NCBI GenBank assembly: GCA_963920765.1
Contig: OY987247.1
Coordinates: 14,294,471-14,358,470 of the forward strand
Direction of reading: 5' to 3'
DNA length: 64,000 nt
From: Ulota crispa
Lineage: Eukaryota > Streptophyta > Bryopsida > Orthotrichales > Orthotrichaceae
The notes beneath the pieces were generated by a model that worked only from the letters and a program-made list of their open reading frames with translations, was not told the DNA's origin and did not search any database. Positions 11,155-23,423 of the stretch are shown piece by piece. Every line of letters starts with the position of its first letter. Within the stretch, counting starts at the first letter, position 1. The position numbers and the translations under genes are program-made.

Positions 11155-11660
11155 CAGGGTTCTATTTTTGGTTTTGAACGGGCAACTTCTCAAGCCATAT
11201 GGTAAATTTTATTGGTGCCAATATGGCTACACAAGATTTTTTCTAGGTGCAAAATTAGGCTTGCAAGTATTTACACTTTGAGCTTGTTGATTGTGATCAA
11301 TTTTTCTTAACATAAAAAACTAGTATTACAAGAATGAATTCTATGTAAACATAAGTTACAAAATTCAAAAATTTATAACAAAAGAGGCCTTATCTCAAAG
11401 AAACTTAAGGACAACTTGATTTTCAAATAATATGGCTCCACATGGCATGAAGATCACGTTGATTTTGCCTAAATTCCTTATTGATTGGCTACAAACAACT
11501 ACATATTCTTTTTTCTAATGCATGGTACACATTTAGATTTGAAACATTGAATGGCATTTGGCACCATGACGCTATTTTTTCTACATTTTTGTGTATAGAC
11601 TTGTAGCTGGAATGTTTTTTTTTGAGGCTTTCAGATTTTAAAAGCCTAAAAAAATCCCTG
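11155..11660. mobile_element. hAT-type element, 506 bp, eroded
   Basis: Ends CAGGGTTCTATTTTT and AAAAAAATCCCTG; flanks CTTTAAAG and CTTTGGAG (6/8). No transposase frame is seen. Confidence 0.6.
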
Positions 11661-11927
11661 CTTTGGAGTTCAAAAAAATAAAATGATTTTTTTTGTTATG
11701 TATTGATAATATATTATCATTGAATTTTGACACGTAACACATCTACACTTCAAACTGATACATCTTTGTATAAATGGAGAAAAGCTTAATTTTGGATGCA
11801 TAGCAAGACCAATGGTTTTCTCTGCATTAGTATTGTAGAAACTGGTTGTGTTCTAATATTAGCACGTCGTTGTGAACTTTTTGTGTATTTCTATTTGGTA
11901 CCATGAAAACTTCCACGCTCTTCAGTC

Positions 11928-12793
11928 GGGTATAGGGTGCTTACAACTTGCAGTTTTTAGCCATTGAGTTTTTTTTAGTGGAAAATGGTGTACATTTGAT
12001 ATATATTTTTGTCAAAAAAATTATCACTGCATCTTTATGCAATACCAAGCAAGTATATCAAATTTCAGCACCTAAAAATGAAAATTTCATTTTTGGCGTA
12101 TGGTTTTGTAAGAAATTTATGGTTTTACATGATAATTTTTAGAAAAATATTGGTGATGAATTTTTGAGATTTGATTCCATGGATATGTAGGAAACATCTA
12201 CACGCTCATCTTCCATGCTAAAAAGAACCCCCTTAAGCAACAAAACTTTGAGCTACAAAAGATTCAATGAAACTTGTGATATGCTCAAATTTTGTAAAAT
12301 ATATATTTTTGTTTTTTAACTAGCTTTTCATCAAGTAAACAAATTATCATGTTCAGAGATACAAACTTAGGTATAGTATTTGAGTCAAGCAACAAAATTT
12401 CTTTTTTATAGAAAAATATATATTTTACAAAATTTGGGCCTATCACAAGTTTCATTGAATCTTTTGTAGCTCAAAGTTTTGTTGCTTAAGGGGGTTCTTT
12501 TTAGCATGGAAGATGAGCGTGTAGATGTTTCCTACATATCCATGGAATCAAATCTCAAAAATTCATCACCAATATTTTTCTAAAAATTATCATGTAAAAC
12601 CATAAATTTCTTATAAAACCATTCGCCAAAAATGAAAATTTCATTTTTAGGAGCTGAAATTCAATATACTTGCTTGGAATTGCATAAGGATGCAGTAATA
12701 ATTTTTTTGACAAAAATATATATCAAATGTACACCATCTTTCACCAAAAAAACTCAATAGCTCAAAACTGCAATTTGTAAGCACCCTATACCC
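11928..12793. mobile_element. long foldback element, family P copy 1
   Basis: Two arms of about 380 bp are near-perfect inverted copies around a spacer of about 100 bp. The outer ends are GGGTATAGGGTGCTTACAA and its near complement. Arm sequence (TGATGAATTTTTGAGATTTG, ATGGATATGTAGGAAACAT) is shared with copies at 42087, 21502 and 51481. No protein is encoded; transcription would give a long hairpin RNA. Confidence 0.85.
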
Positions 12794-12902
12794 AATTGTT
12801 CTTTGCCCGTGTACTACAATATCTACTACAATCATATACTCACCCTATTATGCCATTCAAAAAACATTACAAAACATAGGGTGTAACTGCCATTTTCTTC
12901 TC

Positions 12903-13230
12903 TTGCCTCATAGTTTTGTAATTCTTACACAATCCTAATCAAGCATACCAAAATTTAGTTCTAGAAAATCAAGACCTAATTTTTGGTGAATGATTTTGTA
13001 TAAAATTCATAGATTTCCATGATAGTTTATTGAGAAACATTGGTGATGAATTTTTGAGATTTTATTGCATGGATGTGCTAGAAACATCCATACACTCACC
13101 TTTTCTTCTAACAAGCATCTCCAAAAAAGCTTCATAAATCCTTCTAAATAGATTTCAACATCAACAATAGCCATGTCCAATTTTTGAAAAATAGTTATTT
13201 TTATATAGTAATTAGATTTTGCTCTTTGAC
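12903..13230 (+). repeat. solo arm of foldback family P
   Basis: Contains ACACAATCCTAATCAAGCAT, GGTGATGAATTTTTGAGATT and GAAACATCCAT, as in one arm of the 21502 copy, but no inverted partner follows. Confidence 0.65.
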
Positions 13231-13275
13231 TCATACATCTATACTACTAAGTGGGAGCCTAACCCTCACTGACTC

Positions 13276-13458
13276 CATGCCCTTTCCAAAGCCTTCTAGA
13301 ACTTTTTGGTGTAAGTTGAAGCAAAAAGGACGCCATAGATATAGAACATCAAGCACCCTCCAATCATGTCCTTCTCCAAAACCTTCTAGAATTTTTTTGG
13401 TGGAAGTTGAAACAATATAGGATGCCCCAAAAATAAAACACCAAACGCTCTCCAACCA
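13276..13458 (+). repeat. two-copy tandem repeat, about 91 bp
   Basis: Units 13276-13366 and 13367-13458 share CCTTCTAGAA and GAAGTTGAARCAA. They are diverged; no function is recognised. Confidence 0.55.
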
Positions 13459-13637
13459 TGAGCCTATTGATATTTTATGAAGTACATCAAGATTAGATTC
13501 TAGACCAATTGATTTGTGAGATATTGGTTTTTTGTAAAGTTGAATGTTACATGTCCAACTCATGCAAAGCGTGTGCCTAGTTACAACTAAGTTTGTATCT
13601 TTGAGCATGGTGCTATGTTCACTTGTCCAAAAGCTAT

Positions 13638-13816
13638 TCATACTACTAAAATCACAACAACCTATGTAATATCACATCCCGACCTCTATTATATCACATC
13701 TCAAGTCTCCACAATAAGTACAATTTGAAAACTTATTGAAATTTTGACTTTGCATTCTATTTAACATATGAAACTTCTACTAGTGAATGCGTAGCCTAGC
13801 AAGTACCAACTGCTAG
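13638..13816 (+). mobile_element. candidate non-autonomous Helitron
   Basis: 5' end TCATACTACTAAAATCACA; 3' end GCGTAGCCTAGC...ACTGCTAG followed by T. A second possible 5' end, TCTATACTACTAAG preceded by A, lies at 13238. There is no target duplication, as expected for Helitrons. The 3' hairpin is weak. Confidence 0.4.
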
Positions 13817-13865
13817 TTAATTTCAAAATATCATGTGTGCATAAGGTAGGAGATTCTAAAAGCGC

Positions 13866-14135
13866 TCAAGCTCTAAAACCACCCACCTTCTCAAATGTGC
13901 TCCGTTTGAACATGTTGTTTTTCATAAACTTCAACAATGTACAAGAGTATACATTTGAGGAGTTGGTCAATTTTAGAGCCCTATGCCACTTCAACTTCAA
14001 ATTTTCATAACTAATTCCACAAAGCTCCAAAAAATATGAAACAACTTGGTCTAGATGCCAATTTCTCTTGTCTTTCAAAAACAATTATTGAAAAATATTT
14101 CAAGAAGTTTCGCCTCCCCAAAATTTAGTTTCAAC
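13866..14135 (-). repeat. dispersed repeat, inverted copy of 1838-2095
   Basis: The reverse complement aligns with the repeat in MFS intron 2 over about 260 bp. Confidence 0.7.
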
Positions 14136-14906
14136 CCTTAGATGTCTAATTTATGAGCCTCCTACCCATTTTTTTGGGCAATTTAAGGCCCAATTGCCTC
14201 AAATAAAAAAAGGTGAATTTCAAGCCTATAGAATTAAAACGGGGGAAGTTTTTTCCAAAAAATGCCAGATTGCAATAATGAAAATTGCATTGCAGTCTAG
14301 GCTTCCATAAAATTATTGTCAAATTAAAAATTGATGCCATCATTTTAAAATTATTTGAGGTATTGTCTAATCCAATTCGGTAATTCCATGCAATAATTAA
14401 GTAATTACAATGGTTATTCAGATATTTTCAAAAAAAAATGTCTATGAATATTTTTTGCCTACAAAAAAAAATCCCATGATGCTGCAAAAATCCATGCATA
14501 GGGGCCACCTTCAACTCCAACCAAAAATAGGATGGAGCTTGCAAGCTATAAACAATTTTTAAAGAATGCCACACAAGCATTGATTGGAAAAACAAAAACA
14601 AAAAAAAAACAAAAAAAAAAAAAAAAAAAAACAAAAAAAAAAACCTTGCTAGCAATGTGCGGGAAAAACCGGCTGCTAGTTCATTGTTAACCAATGGAAT
14701 TGGAAAAAAAACCAATTGCATTTTGAATTTGCTGGCAAAAAAACCAGTCAGATTTTACCAAAAATCTAAATATAGAATATTACTATGTAAACTTAGAAAA
14801 GTATTTGGCACGGTCCGGAAGAAAATCGGTTGAATATAGAAATTGATGGTTTTTAGCTGGTGAAGGCTAAAAAATTTCCCAAACACTGCTTGCTAGTCCT
14901 ACCTTA
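14136..14906. other. intergenic stretch with an A-rich tract at 14588-14643
   Basis: A nearly pure A/C-interrupted A tract of about 55 bp; it could be a retroposon tail, but no SINE or LINE body is recognised upstream. Otherwise no gene. Confidence 0.5.
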
Positions 14907-15220
14907 AGGTAGGAACACCCATAAGCATTAGTGTCTCCATAACCGTCACCTCTAAAATCTTGGAAAATCTATGGAAGTGAATAGATGTAATTACAAGGAT
15001 GTACAACATGTGAACATGAAACCTTTGTGTTGGTTATGGGTGCAATGGCAGTTAGCTCTTTAAAAATTCACAACTTATTCTCACAGTATCCATATAATAC
15101 ATTTGAAAGTGTAAACTTATTATTTTTCTGTTCCTAATGGGATCCTATAATTTTCTAGCTATTTATTAGTACTCATCATGTTCAAAACCCTAAAACTAAC
15201 GCTTATGGGTGTTCCTACCT
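14907..15220. mobile_element. TA-flanked MITE, family Q copy 1 (314 bp)
   Basis: TIR AGGTAGGAACACCCATAAGC and its complement, flanked by TA on both sides, as Tc1/mariner-type elements are. Copies at 41063 and 45793 share the TIR and TCTAAAATCTTGGAAAATC. Confidence 0.75.
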
Positions 15221-15223
15221 TAT

Positions 15224-15341
15224 GGTATGTTCACACTTGATGTTAAGAAAGGTGTTAACAAAAGAAAATTAGATGCATTTGAACATACCTTTAGACTATA
15301 TTCATATTGATACCCCTCTTAATACCAAGTGTGAACATACC
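15224..15341. mobile_element. 118-bp hairpin MITE abutting family Q, just upstream of the SFT2-like gene
   Basis: A perfect 16-bp TIR, GGTATGTTCACACTTG; the inverted similarity continues inward (GTTAAGAAAGGTGT against GTATTAAGAGGGGT). Only the shared TATG separates it from the family Q end at 15220. Confidence 0.75.
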
Positions 15342-15525
15342 CTATTACTAATTTTACTTCTTTGGCCATCAAAGTCCACGTCACAGTCCTCACCGCAATA
15401 CAATGCTCGTGTGAACAGGCCCCAGAGGACTCTGAACTCACACGGCCCTTCTGCTTCTGCTTCGTCGTCGTCGTCGTCTTCACCAAAGCTCTCATTTCTT
15501 CGACGGAGCTCGGGTGCTGCTGGCT

Positions 15526-15600
15526 ATGGCGGACGCTGCTGCCGTGGATGCCACGCTTCGCTCCCTCCCTTCTCGCCTTCCCCTGTCCATCACCAATTAG
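15526..15600 (+). other. possible upstream ORF in the SFT2-like leader (24 codons)
   Basis: ATG in good context (GCTATGGCG), encoding MADAAAVDATLRS... and ending at TAG, about 180 bp before the main start and in a GC-rich leader. It could attenuate translation, or be part of an alternative first exon. Confidence 0.35.
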
Positions 15601-15782
15601 CTTTACTGGCTGTTGTGGCAAACTGAGATCGACTCGTTGAGCTCCGTTTGGTCAGATTGCTCACGAGGTTGTCCATTTAGGGTTTGGGGAGGATCACCCG
15701 GTCAGCGACAGTGGCGACCGACGCAATTCCGCCCCAGGTAGGGGCGACGCTGGGAGAATGGAGGAGCGCCATTCAGGGCAAG

Positions 15783-17782
15783 ATGCAGGCGGTGAAGGGG
15801 AACATTCAGGAGTTCAACATCCAGGGCAAGATTCAGGACTTGAACCTGCAGGGCAAGGTGCAGGATCTTTTCAGTCGGGACCAGGGCAGCAGCGCTGCTT
15901 CGGAGCCGCTCAATGTGCAATCCGGCGGGGTTTTGTCTGCCTGGAACTCGTATGCTGCTCGCCCTCAGCAGCAGCAACAGCAGCATGCTACTGGTCAGGC
16001 TACCTCGGGGCGAGATCTGGAGTCCGGGATGCCGGAGTCGCTTGCGCCGTTGCTTAAATCCGCCAATTCCAGTCTTTCCAGTGCATATAACTCGTAAGTC
16101 TCTGCCCACCGTTTGGTATTGCATCATTTCTATAACACTTTCAAGAGTATGTGTCATTTAACGGATCTGTACGATCAGTTCTCGTTTGTTTCTTGTTGTT
16201 TCAAATTTTTGGTTTCATCTTTTTGTCTAAGTTCGATATTCACAAAGCAACGCAGTTGAATCTTTTATTACGTCGTGAGCTGCATAGTTTTAAAGTGTGT
16301 TTGTTCTTCCTCTCGAAGTTTAATGATGTGTTGGAGGTGACCGTGCGATTGCTTGATCAGTTGCTCTCACGAATATTTGCGAACAATTTAATGTCGTCAT
16401 CCATCAAAATCTGTCTCATTCATGGCTATATCATGTTCAACATAATCCTTTATGGTCTCTGGACTTTCGTGGTGGTCTGCGTGCTCCGATTACATTTTGA
16501 AGGTTTATATTGTATATAGTATTCCAAATTTGGCTTAGTGGTACCTTTAAGCGAACATGAACGATGAATCAAATGACATCAAACTCCTCATCGAGTTTTT
16601 TGAACGGAGACCTATTTTGTTGAGAGGAGTTTGTTGCAAGACGAGGATCGGGTGCTCTGAATGAGGGAGTTTATTGCATTTGAGGCATTTTTTTGTTTAA
16701 GGCCGTAGCTCAGTTTGATAGTAGTTATAAGAATGCGTATTCACTGGTATGTAAATAATCTGACGTGGTTCTTCTGTTATGCTACAGAGTCACTAAAGGA
16801 GTTCAGTCTGCTACCTCAAACGTGCAGTCTGCTACGCAATTTATGCCATCTAGGCAAGCGCTGACTGTTTTTGCTATAATGATTGCTGCTGGATGCTTCT
16901 TCATATTGATGGCATTCTTTATGTTCCTACCTGTGATCGTTCTGGTTCCACAAAAGTTTGCCATTTCTTTTACGATCGGCTGCATCTTCATAGTCGGATC
17001 CTTCTTTGCGCTCAAAGGACCAAAAGCTCAGTTTCTTCACATGATATCTAAAGAGGTAACCAATGCTTTTTTCCAATCTGATCATACTTTATTGTCGTTT
17101 TAAGGTTTTCAATCTCAGGATTAAGTGTTTTCCCAGTCGAAGTTACTTTCCCTGTGAATGGTTTAGGAGCCTTTATGAATGCTTTTAACCTCCTTTGAGT
17201 GTTTTGATTTCATGCTATTTTGTTTTGAACATCATACCCTAAGAATACGTGCTGTGCACTCTCGTTATTCCAATTTTGCAAATGAGTAGAATTATCTATC
17301 AATTAGTTTTCATCAATATGTTTTAATGAAGAAACTTTGCTCGAATGCAGAGATGGCCGTTCACAGCTGGATTTATCGGGAGCATGGCAGCTACAATATA
17401 TGTGTCTATGGTTCTCCACAGCTACATATTATCTGTGATCTTTGCTGCTATTCAGGTGCTATTTCCTGACCACCTGCATTTTTGTTCGATGAGGCCATTT
17501 GGTGGAACTTATTTTGTAATCAGCTGTGTGTATGTGTAGGTCTTCAGACATACTTCTGTGTATAATTTGTTGGATGATATTCCTTTTATAGCCAGGAACT
17601 CCTCATTTAGATAACAATTGTAACGCCAGAGTATGTAATATCGGCTGTTTGTGATCCAGGTGATGGCATTACTGTATTACCTCCTGTCCTATTTCCCTGG
17701 AGGAACTGCTGGCATGCAATTTTTGACGTCGATGATCATATCTTCTTTCAAGAAGTGTTTTGGCAGACTTACATCGTCGTGA
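15783..17782 (+). CDS. SFT2-like vesicle transport protein (Got1/Sft2 family), 4 exons
   Basis: Exons 15783-16093, 16788-17055, 17351-17455 and 17660-17782, all GT-AG, join to about 268 residues. The C-terminal two thirds show the family's four membrane segments: ALTVFAIMIAAGCFFILMAF, the LPVIVLVPQKFA loop, FTIGCIFIVGSFFALKGP, then RWPFTAGFIGSMAATIYVSM and VMALLYYLLSYFPGG, with a short cytosolic tail. SFT2 proteins act in retrograde endosome-to-Golgi vesicle fusion. The N-terminal part is soluble, carries the imperfect repeat IQGKIQDLNLQGKVQDL and a run of six glutamines, and is longer than in many plant homologues. The start is the first in-frame ATG; the frame is open for 33 more codons upstream, so an additional 5' exon is possible. 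The upstream MITE pair sits where a promoter would be. Confidence 0.87.
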
Positions 17783-19866
17783 AACATCAGAGAGGGCGTG
17801 TGTTATTGGCGTTCTCCGGTTTTCGGCCACTAAATCCGTGCTCTACGCAGATGGTTCCGAATCTTTGTTCTCTACATTATAAGTGAAGGAGTCACAACGA
17901 TCCTCTCAAGTGTACCTTGGGCATCAAGCTAGTGGGTGTGAGTCCAGTTGATGTAGGCAGTAGTGCTTTTGCATCTTTTTGTATAGTCTCAAAAGTATCA
18001 TAATATGCCGTGACAAACGAAAATTAGGACGACTACCTTTTCCGGATTTTGAACAGTTGGTGGAATTATTGAATTTTTTAAAGTGAGAACTTAATAATGG
18101 CTCATGTCCATATTAGAAATAGCTTCATTGAGCATAGCTTGTACTGTTATAATTAGGTGTAATAATATGACAACCCCAAGCTGGTTTCAGGTTTTGGTAC
18201 CTTAATCATTTGATCTTATTCTGTGATGTTGTCATTGCATTAGGCAACTGCTCTGTTGACAGGTTGCTGAGGTCTGTGAGTGGTTTGTATTATCACAGTG
18301 GACTTTTTTCTGTCTTGGTTTTCTCTCCATTTTGGTACAACATATCTAGTGGTTGTAAGAACTGTAGAACCCCCGTGTCTTACATCAACAACAAACCCGA
18401 TAGTTTGAAGTCCATTATAGAATGCATGGATAGCACTTTCATGATTTGTAGTCTTTGCTACCTTCCGTTCCACTGAAGATGAGAAATGAGAGCTATATAT
18501 GTATGTACATATATATACACATAAGAAATGAATTGTTATAAATTGCAATACTAGGGTACTAATTAATGCTTTTTTTTTTGGCAAAATAGAGCTAGTTCTT
18601 TGCCAATTCTTGCCAATTTTGACACATTTGCACCAATGTGGGCTTGTCCTTTCATTAATTACCCAATAGGATTTTAGCAATAATTGATTGGTTGTTCCAA
18701 AAAAATACTCTTGTCCTAACCATGGGATCTTTTTAGAATTAGTAATTGTATCTATGATGTATTTCATGAAAGAGACCTTCACTTATATAAAATCTTCAAG
18801 TGTTTGAAAGGGATAATATATTGTAAACATGCAACTTTTTTTTAATTTATGAAAATGAACTGTCTTGGTATTGGAATTTGTTAACTTTAGATTGAAATGA
18901 AAGATTAGCTTGTATAGTAAACATGAACATGTGTAGTGTGGAAGTATGAGTAGATCCTTATTTGAATCCATTCACATAATTCCAAAGATTCTTCTAATAT
19001 GTTCTAGCTACTTCTTTTTCACAATGTGTGTTGTTTAGATTGTTGTCTTTGTCTTTTCATGTGCAAAGATAGTGTTAAGGTTTTAAGGTGGGATTTAATG
19101 ATTTGCAAGTCAAAACATAGCAATAAAAGGATTTTAGATAAACAATTTTAATTAGTGCAAGATTCTAACTAGTGCAAGATCTATTTGAAGTTGATTTGAA
19201 TAAATTTGAAATTGATCATGTCATTTTTGAAAAGGCATGGCACAGTCACCTCCTGTTTTCTTTATCAAAGTAAGGTTTTGGTCACAAACTTCACCTAGCC
19301 TTGTGCACAAGTTGGCAGCAAAGAATGTGTAATGCGTCATCCTTCATGCACTCTTTAATGGAGATGCTTGTGCATAAAGAAATCAATACTTTAACCAACT
19401 GATTGTTCAAGCTTACAATAATCATGAAGATAATCACAATACTTGTGAGAATATTTAAAAATTGTTGCCTATAATTGCAAAATATTTTGTTAATGAGCTT
19501 GGCAAATATACATATTTATTAAACTAGAGCCAAATTGGTATTAGTGTAAGGCGTGTTGGAATTAAGTTACTATATGTTAATTAAATTAGCCTAAACTCTA
19601 TGAACTTTGAGGTTTCTAAGCACCAATAAGACATTGATAGCTTGAAGGTTGTAAACATTGATAATTAGAAAGTCAAAAAGCTAAACCACTAATAGGAAGA
19701 TCATATACTATTACATCGATTTACTTCAAGCTAGCTTCTAAGAACTTTGTCCATCCTGACTGGCATGTCTTCAAATAAATGTCAACAATGTCTATGCCAA
19801 GTGCCAACATGCAGATTTTCTTATTCTAGACTGCAATTGAACCAATGAGCAAAATGGACTTACATT
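17783..19866. other. intergenic stretch after the SFT2-like gene
   Basis: The 3' UTR runs for some hundred bases. Open frames at 18210-18782 lack family resemblance. No TIR pair or RNA gene is seen. Confidence 0.5.
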
Positions 19867-20136
19867 CTAAAACTGCTTTTGGATTATGTCCACAGTCTTC
19901 TCTTTGACCTTGAACACCTTCTCTAGCAACTTGTCCTTGATGTCAAGCATGAAGTAAACCGTCGCAACTTGCTGCACGCCGGGGTTTTGGTTGCTCAACA
20001 TTGCAAATACTAGCTCTTGGCCTTTGCCCATGCCGATCTGGAAGTTCACCAGCCTCTTAGGGAACAAGACCAACATGCCCACTTTTAGCACAAAGGGTAA
20101 CAGTATGATGCTAGGTGCGCTTGCAACCCCAAGCAC
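19867..20136 (-). pseudogene. unrecognised 89-aa reading frame, possible gene fragment
   Basis: The reverse-strand frame has a hydrophobic N-terminal part (SIILLPFVLKVGMLVLF) and a charged C-terminus (KDKLLEKVFKVKEKTVDI). It is GC-richer than its flanks, which suggests former coding sequence. It has no ATG at its 5' limit and no recognisable family; it ends at a TAG. Confidence 0.25.
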
Positions 20137-20910
20137 AGCTCAATCCTGGCCAATAGCAGGATCTCTGTGGCCCAATGTGCTTAGATGAAGAGAGTTATCC
20201 AAGTTCTCTGCACTTCGTGACATTTTGCTCTGCAACCCATGCTGTGATTGGCAAGTTCAAGCTAATTGCAATCCACACTTCCATAATCTTCAGAGCATCC
20301 ATCTTTTTTGCTTGCGTATTGCTTGGGTTTGTCCAAGAAAATGTGTGGTAGACTTCTAGCCTTCAGAAAGTGTTGTGTTGAATTTAAGAATTAGATGGCT
20401 CAATTTATTATGGGTCATTAAAATTTTGTTGTTAGCTATCATATGCATTTTTGTGACAATTCTTATATTAGATTCTTCATAGTATGTTTATGAATGATGA
20501 TATTTCAAGGCTATTGATTGCTCTTCACATCAATATGGGTCTAGATTGAATTTTATGAATTTGAAAGGAAATTAAGGCTGACCTGGAGTAGTGCAATTTA
20601 GAATTTCTAGTCATGCAATGTTTTACAAAGTTGATACAAATGACAGTACTTCACAAATATTAAAAAGTTGCCACTTTGCATTCCAAGGATTCATGCTTAT
20701 CTTATTGATTTATGAGTCCTTAGTCCGCAACGGCTTTGAAAAAAAATTGCACATTTTTTTTGGTTTGCTGCAATCACAATTAGGAATACTCTGGAAGTTA
20801 TTAGGTTTGTGTGTAGTGGCAAAAGTCTTTTCCAAGGCAAACTGTTGTCCTTGCCATTAAAAAGTACTGCAAGCAAATCAAGCAATTGTTATATCGCATC
20901 TCAAGAGTAA

Positions 20911-21282
20911 CCCCTGAAAAGTACAACAAGTAGAGCATTCAATTGTCATGTGGCTTGTCAAGAGCAACCCACTCTAACACCTAGCCCACAGTTGCTGCAC
21001 ACCTGTCATCTCACTTGCTTAGGCACTGACGGCCCAATTTCAAAAAAATTAGTTGTAGTGAGAATGTCCCTGCCCATGTTGCCCCTTGAGCGTAAAAAGT
21101 TACATATTAGGCCATATCTTCTCATTCATACTTCTAAATGTCATAAAATTTAGTGCATATGAAATATATTCCTCCTCCCCACCTTCTATTAAAATTTCAG
21201 CCCAAAGTATGAAAATCTCCAGTCACATGTACTTGCCCAAAATTGCTTTGTTTCCAAAAAACCCTGCTTGGTACTTTAGGGG
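20911..21282. mobile_element. TTAA-type element, 372 bp, one flank mutated
   Basis: Left end CCCCTGAAAAGTAC after GTAA, right end GTACTTTAGGGG before TTAA (21283-21286). The ends are related to those of the other TTAA elements. Confidence 0.55.
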
Positions 21283-21501
21283 TTAAGGTCCTCACATATT
21301 CTAATATGTAAAGTGACATTCTGGTAATATACAATGTAGTTCTATGAATGAAATAGATATAGTTGAGTAGCCTGTTATTCAAAATCTCACTTTTTTGAAA
21401 AATGTTTCACAGTTTATGTATTTTTAGAACAAATTAACTATTTTGATTTATCTAAAGATCATCAAATCTCCTAAAATATTCTTCAAAACTCTGATAGTAC
21501 A

Positions 21502-22376
21502 ATACAGTGGGGTAGAATAAGTTTCTGTCCACCCCATTCTACTATTCAAAGGACTTAGCATTTTATAGAATGCAATTGGTCTTTTTGTATCTTGTATCAC
21601 TAAGTTTTAATTCCTACACAATCCTAATCAAGCATACCAAAGTTGAGTTCCAAAAAATCAAAATCCTATTTTTGGTGAATTATTTTAGATAGAATTCATG
21701 GTTTTATATGATAATTGATTAAAAAACTTTGATGATGAATTTTTGAGATTTGATTGCATGGGTATGTAGGAAACATCCATAAGCACATCTTTCCTTCTAA
21801 CAAGAATCTCTAAAAAGTTTCAAATTTCCTTCTATAGAGATTTTAGTGTTGGGATGATCATGACCAAATTTAGTGAAATTTACACGTATATTTTTAAATA
21901 GCTTTTGGCAAGGTAGACATATCGTCATGATCAAAGGTACAAACTTAATCATAGTGAATGAATCAATTAGCAAAATATAATTACCATAAAGAAATATCTA
22001 TTTTACTAAATTTGGTCATAATCATCCCAACACTAAAATCTCTATAAAAGGAAATTTGAAACTTTTTAGAGATTCTTGTTAGAAGGAAAGATGTGCTTAT
22101 GGATGTTTCCTACATACCCATGCAATCAAATCTCAAAAATTCATCACCAAAGTTTTTTAATCAATTATCATATAAAACCATGAATTCTATCTAAAATAAT
22201 TCACCAAAAATAGGATTTTGATTTTTTGGAACTCAACTTTGGTATGCTTGATTAGGATTGTGTAGGAATTAAAACTTAGTGATACAAGAAACAAAAAGAC
22301 CAATTGCATTCTATAAAATGCTAAGTTCTTTGAATAGCAAAATGGGGTGGATAGAACTTATTCTACCCTACTATAC
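21502..22376. mobile_element. long foldback element, family P copy 3
   Basis: The arms mirror each other over about 400 bp (GGGGTAGAATAAG...TAATTCCTACACAATCCTAATC and the complement). The loop lies around 21940. Related to 11928 and 51481. Confidence 0.85.
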
Positions 22377-22531
22377 ATGTTTATGAGCTCCAATATCAAG
22401 TCACGGTCGATTTTGTTAAAATATTATTTAAAGCTTTTTATGATTCTTTAATTTCCATTATTTTCTTGTATTTCACTTGCACATTTTTTACAAATTATTA
22501 GTTCACATGGTTTTCACTCATGATTCTTCAA

Positions 22532-22863
22532 GGGAATTTTGGTGGATACCTTAAAATTTTGCAATATTTGTACATATGCTTCTTGTTTCTTTATAGATTG
22601 AACAAATATCCTTGACATACTTTCATAATTGGAAACACCTTTCTTCTTAGTTTTCAAAGGTGCAAAGTCACCTCCTTTTGGGCAAGACTTGTATTATGAT
22701 CAACTTTTCAATTTGTTGGGAGGTGACTTGCACTTTTGATAACTTTTAAAAAAAGTATTTCTGCAACTATAAAAGTATGTCAAGGAGTATTTGTGCAATT
22801 TCTGAAAATCAAGGGCATTTATACAAATATTACAATATTTAGGGGTATCAATCAAATTTTCCC
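22532..22863. mobile_element. Mutator-like MITE, family R copy 1
   Basis: Ends GGGAATTTTGGTGGATACC and GGTATCAATCAAATTTTCCC. Internally it shares TATTTGTGCAATTTCTGAAA with copies at 59634 and 62273. The flanking 9-mers match at 6/9. Confidence 0.65.
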
Positions 22864-23199
22864 TTGTTTCAACATCCAGTTTTAAGATATGGTTCTATCA
22901 TTGATGCTTTGTTTCAAATTCCAAAGGAAGTGTTACATGGGCTTATTGGCCAAAATATCATAAACTTGTACATTTTTCTTGTAAACATTCAATAAAAGAG
23001 ACCTACCAAACAATCCACTTCTTTGTCAAGCCATTTCTATACAATCCATCGTTCACCAAATCTGAAACTAAACAAGTATTTTAAAAGTTGAGAAAGAAAG
23101 ACCATTAATATTTAAGGAGTAGATTATTGCTACACCATGCTTTCAACCCTCTATCAAACATATTTTTGCATAATGTCATGTTCATCAATATCCATCAAT

Positions 23200-23423
23200 T
23201 GTCACAAACTAGTTTGTAATAACGGTTACATTGGTTAGAGGTTGATTACCCTTCCTTTTTCATTCTTAAACCAAGTGAGGAGGTTTGTTCCTCACTTGAC
23301 ATTTTGCTTAATACAATGGAATACTTTCAATGTCACCTTTGCGTCTCTTAGTGTTTGTTTCTACATTAGGTTATGATCTCAAAATAGGAAAGGAATGTCA
23401 ACTCTTGATCTTGTATCGTAACA
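23200..23423 (+). repeat. 5' LTR of the chromovirus
   Basis: 224 bp, starting TGTCACAAACTAG and ending CGTAACA; the direct partner is at 29120-29343. Confidence 0.9.
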
